A stretch of DNA of 36,977 nt from Acidobacteriaceae bacterium (GTDB taxonomy: Bacteria > Acidobacteriota > Terriglobia > Terriglobales > Acidobacteriaceae): positions 1 through 36,977 of the forward strand of contig JASHQQ010000391.1 of the NCBI GenBank assembly GCA_030039035.1, read 5' to 3'. How positions within the stretch are numbered: the first letter of the stretch is position 1; each line of letters opens with the position of its first letter. Position numbers and translations under genes: made by a program. The notes under the pieces were generated by a model that was not told the origin of the DNA, did no database searches, and saw only the letters and a list, made by a program, of their open reading frames with translations. Below, one piece after another: positions 34,343 through 36,977 of this stretch.

Positions 34343-35560
34343 CTAACTGGATGCCGAAACCTCTGCAGCCGCGGCGAGTCCGGCTTGCGCCGGAGTTCCC
34401 GGCTTTGCTTCGCTTCGATATTCGAAATACCGCTTGAGTCGCAGGAACCTGCTTTCCAGCAGAATCCAACTCGCCCAGGCAAAGGCCGTACTGGCAGAAG
34501 TCACTACCGCAAAGCACACCAGCGCGCCCGGAAACCTGGCGAGTCCGAGCTTCGGCGCCAGGGCGGAGTCATAAATGAGATACAGGATGGGGTGTGCGAT
34601 GTACATGGCATAGCTGTATCTCCCGAACCACTGGAGAGCCGGCGCCGAGACTGCTCTTGCAAGCCAGCCGTTTTCAGACGCGCAGGAGAGAATCACTACG
34701 GCGAAAAGGAGCCCGAAAAGGGAATATCCGATGGTGACCATCTCCGGCGCTTCATAAAGCAGAAATCCGCGCGGGACCGACATCGCCAGCAGCGCCAGCG
34801 CCGCGCAGGCCGACAGGATCCGCAGCGGCCTTCGCAGCCGCGCGAGCAGGTTGCGGTCTCTGACAAGAAGGGCCGCGAGCGCGCCCCACAACAAGGAATC
34901 GGCCCGCGTGAATGTGAGTTCCCGGATCGCCCATGCGCCCGCGCCCGTCTCCAGCAGAAAAAACCGCAGCATCGGTTCGCCGGCACAGACAATCAGGCTT
35001 AGCCGCAGGAGCCCCCGACGGCTGGTGAGACCGACCACTACCGGCCACGCCCAGTAAAATTGCTCTTCGACGGCAAGGGTCCAGAAATGTCCGAAACCAG
35101 GCAACTCATGCGCGCCGCGAGATTGAAGGAAGTTCTGCAGGTAAAGCCAGAGCCAGATCTGGTTGGCGATCAGCTTGGCGTAGAGAACCGGCAGCTTCGG
35201 TGGATTGAGCGCGAGGGGCACAACGACCAGCGCCGCAAACAAAGTCGCGTAGTAGAGCGGCATGATGCGGAGCGCGCGGCGCGCATAAAAGTTTCGGAAA
35301 TAGCCTTCCCTTCCCCTGGAATCGAGCAGAATCCCGGTGATGAGGAAACCTGAAAGAACGAAGAAGAGGTCGACTCCACACCATGTCGACTCCTGGAAGA
35401 ATCGCCAGATATGCACCTGGGGACCGCCGTCGCCTTCGATTCTCAGCGTATGGTACGCCAGCACGAAGAGAATCGCGATTCCGCGAACACCGTCCAATGC
35501 GGCGGAGCGGCCTCCGAACGGAACGGCGCGCCGGACATCGGGAAGCTGGAGACAGATCAT
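34343..35560 (-). CDS. Acyltransferase 3 family (sugar O-acyltransferase)
   Basis: A 405-residue integral membrane protein with about ten helices. The family signature AALDGVRGIAILFVLAYHT contains the conserved His; ESTWCGVDLFFVLSGFLITG and FYARRALRIMPLYYATLF follow, with ERFY-like FWTLAVEEQFYWAWPVVVGL. Such enzymes add acetyl or other acyl groups to lipid-linked or surface sugars. The ATG at 35560 overlaps the stop of the methyltransferase gene (ATGA). It decorates the glycan made by this cluster. Confidence 0.93.
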   Translation of the reverse strand: MICLQLPDVRRAVPFGGRSAALDGVRGIAILFVLAYHTLRIEGDGGPQVHIWRFFQESTWCGVDLFFVLSGFLITGILLDSRGREGYFRNFYARRALRIMPLYYATLFAALVVVPLALNPPKLPVLYAKLIANQIWLWLYLQNFLQSRGAHELPGFGHFWTLAVEEQFYWAWPVVVGLTSRRGLLRLSLIVCAGEPMLRFFLLETGAGAWAIRELTFTRADSLLWGALAALLVRDRNLLARLRRPLRILSACAALALLAMSVPRGFLLYEAPEMVTIGYSLFGLLFAVVILSCASENGWLARAVSAPALQWFGRYSYAMYIAHPILYLIYDSALAPKLGLARFPGALVCFAVVTSASTAFAWASWILLESRFLRLKRYFEYRSEAKPGTPAQAGLAAAAEVSASS

Positions 35561-36450
35561 CGGGTTTTCTTCGGTCCGGGCGACGCGGATCGAGCGCAAG
35601 GCTCGTCATGATGGCGCGTTGGCCCTTCCGGCGGAAACGAAGCCATCGCGGCGCAGGGAGATGGAGTCTGTAACACATTCATCTTGCGGCTCCGCGCCTC
35701 GACGACCGCGCCGGCCACGACTCTTGCACACGTCCGCGCCGCGGCGATGCCGAACGGCAGCGACAGCATCCACTTGCAGCGCGGGACGCGAAAACCGAGC
35801 CACTCCGTCTCGATCCACCGCAACGAAAAATCAGGAGAGAGAATCGATGCGATTTCCTTGCGAGTCCTGAAGAAGACGCGCTGGTCGAGGAACGGGAATG
35901 CGCGCGCGAACCAGGCGTCGCCTTCTCCCCAGAAATCGAATCCGAAGCCAAGGCTCCGCATCGCTCTTGCCCAGCGGTCGCGTGCCGGACCAGGCCGGAA
36001 CCAGTGGACGCAGGGCAGGCTCAGGTGCGGCTCGCGCAGAACGCCGCGAGTGGGAAAGATCCCGATCATGATTCCATTTGGCTTGAGCACGCGGCAAATC
36101 TCTTTCGCCGCCCGCGAGAGGTTCTCGACGTGTTCGAACACCTGGTTGTGGACCACGATATCGAAAAAGCTGTCCGGAAAGTCGAGCAAGCCATCCCTTA
36201 TCTCGCGGAGGATCTCATCGTTACATCCCCACGAGCGGGCCAGGTCGGCGTCTTCGCTGCGATGACCGTCGTAAAAGGTCTCCGCGCCGTAGACTTCGAA
36301 TCCGGCCGCCCGCGCGGCAGCCACCAGCGCGCCGTTGCCACAGCCGAAGTCGAGCGATTTCGATCGCGGACCCAACCGGGCGATCCTCGCGTAGAGGTAG
36401 CAATTATTCGGACGAAGCGACTGCGGAGTTTCGCTTGCAGGAAGGCTCAT
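35557..36450 (-). CDS. Class I SAM-dependent methyltransferase
   Basis: A 297-residue methyltransferase. Motif I SLDFGCGNGALVAAARAAGF binds SAM; FFDIVVHNQVFEHVENLSRA and EICRVLKPNGIMIGIFPTRG are the following motifs. The C-terminal 60 residues are low in pattern. It lies between the polymerase/ligase gene and the acyltransferase and probably methylates a glycan residue or its nucleotide sugar; the acceptor is not known. It overlaps the acyltransferase start by 4 bases. Confidence 0.88.
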   Translation of the reverse strand: MSLPASETPQSLRPNNCYLYARIARLGPRSKSLDFGCGNGALVAAARAAGFEVYGAETFYDGHRSEDADLARSWGCNDEILREIRDGLLDFPDSFFDIVVHNQVFEHVENLSRAAKEICRVLKPNGIMIGIFPTRGVLREPHLSLPCVHWFRPGPARDRWARAMRSLGFGFDFWGEGDAWFARAFPFLDQRVFFRTRKEIASILSPDFSLRWIETEWLGFRVPRCKWMLSLPFGIAAARTCARVVAGAVVEARSRKMNVLQTPSPCAAMASFPPEGPTRHHDEPCARSASPGPKKTR

Positions 36451-36470
36451 GGTTGATCGAACCCCTGGAC

Positions 36471-36977
36471 TCAGTCCGCGCCTTCGGCGACGAGGATGCG
36501 GGCGAATGCGGGAGCCGGTGGAAGTACCGCGACCGGCGAAAAGCGGTGCTTGTCCCGCTCCTCGCGGCGCACCGAGCGATTATGGTCTTCCTCGGCCGAC
36601 AAGCTCGCTACAAGAATGGCCACGAAGCTGTAAGCAAGGAAATCGGCAGGCTCCTGCGCGTATCCGAAGAGTCCCGGAACTTCCACATTGGCGCGCAGAA
36701 CGAGAAAGATCGCCGCGAACAGCGCCCATTGTCCGTTCTTCCACGTTGCCCATTGTCGAAAGGCCAGCAGCCAGGCGCATCGAAAGACATACACGAAGAG
36801 AGCGATGACCGCCGCGGAGCCGAAGATCCCCTGTTCGGCCAGGGCGGTCATGAACTCGTTGTGATACCCTCCGGCGATCATCGCGGCAATTTCGTGGGTC
36901 ATCTTGTATTCGCCGGGAAGCCGCGAAACGAGGTCGTCGCGCCACGAGACATAGCCATAACCGAAGAGCGGCCGCTC
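36471..36977 (-). CDS. O-antigen ligase/polymerase-like protein (partial, runs off the window)
   Basis: The frame is open from the right edge to a stop at 36471, giving the last 168 residues. It reads RPLFGYGYVSWRDDLVSRLP, then GGYHNEFMTALAEQGIFGSA, then helices AVIALFVYVFRCAWLLAF and QWALFAAIFLVLR. The pattern P-L-x-G-x-G ... H-N-x-x-x-x-x-L-x-E-x-G is the signature of the Wzy_C/O-antigen ligase superfamily, with the periplasmic loop His. It should polymerise or attach the glycan in the periplasm. The N-terminal half and start lie outside. Confidence 0.85.
   Translation of the reverse strand, partial: ERPLFGYGYVSWRDDLVSRLPGEYKMTHEIAAMIAGGYHNEFMTALAEQGIFGSAAVIALFVYVFRCAWLLAFRQWATWKNGQWALFAAIFLVLRANVEVPGLFGYAQEPADFLAYSFVAILVASLSAEEDHNRSVRREERDKHRFSPVAVLPPAPAFARILVAEGAD

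Noticed and set aside
33164..35002. Plus-strand open frame of 612 residues
   Set aside because: It is antisense to a clear glycosyltransferase and acyltransferase, is rich in Arg/Gln/Gly, and shows no motif. It is a GC-driven shadow frame.

Overview
The window (about 37 kb, GC-rich) looks like an Acidobacteriota chromosome, probably from a soil genome or metagenome assembly. This rests on a TIGR03435-type remnant, an exosortase J-like protein fused to an EpsI-like domain, a 312-residue secreted protein of a type I associate with Acidobacteriota, and a histidine kinase-like ATPase of the NarX/LiaS kind common there. Nearly every real gene is on the minus strand, so the window is transcribed right to left. 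No rRNA, tRNA or CRISPR array was seen.

Left part (1-9,600). Bases 1-2,156 are a gene-poor zone with REP-like hairpins, a broken REP-associated transposase (RAYT), one small zinc-finger-like gene on the plus strand and a TIGR03435 3' fragment. Then comes an assimilatory nitrite (or sulfite) reduction module: a uroporphyrinogen-III synthase fused to GAF and ANTAR domains, a sirohaem/4Fe-4S reductase of the NirA family, and a CysJ-like NADPH flavoprotein whose start overlaps the reductase stop. The fusion suggests that sirohaem supply and RNA-level control of the reductase operon are linked in one protein. A secreted protein of unknown function lies upstream.

Middle part (9,600-16,900). This is a signalling island: a membrane PAS histidine kinase, a CheY-like receiver, and a 992-residue REC-PAS4-sigma54 AAA+-Fis activator, followed by a small operon of STAS protein, kinase-like ATPase and an unknown 117-residue protein. 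Sigma54-type promoters lie in front of the kinase and STAS genes with identical spacing to the start codons. Two tandem dyads upstream of the STAS promoter are candidate activator sites.

Bases 16,875-19,457 hold a decayed sugar-use module: a frameshifted FucP-like permease, a C-terminal fragment of a GH38 alpha-mannosidase, and a 110-bp element with 15-bp perfect terminal inverted repeats.

Right part (19,458-36,977). A long exopolysaccharide/cell-surface glycan cluster with tightly overlapping genes encodes a polymerase/ligase end (cut by the window), methyltransferase, acyltransferase, four GT4 glycosyltransferases, polysaccharide deacetylase, SIS-type sugar phosphate isomerase, two polyprenyl-phosphate sugar transferases (one with a broken catalytic dyad), GalE, a heptose-7-phosphate kinase-like GHMP kinase, a sugar nucleotidyltransferase, a secreted GH16 hydrolase, an exosortase and a PadR regulator. 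Together they could build a heptose-containing polysaccharide and trim it outside the cell, next to an exosortase that processes surface proteins.
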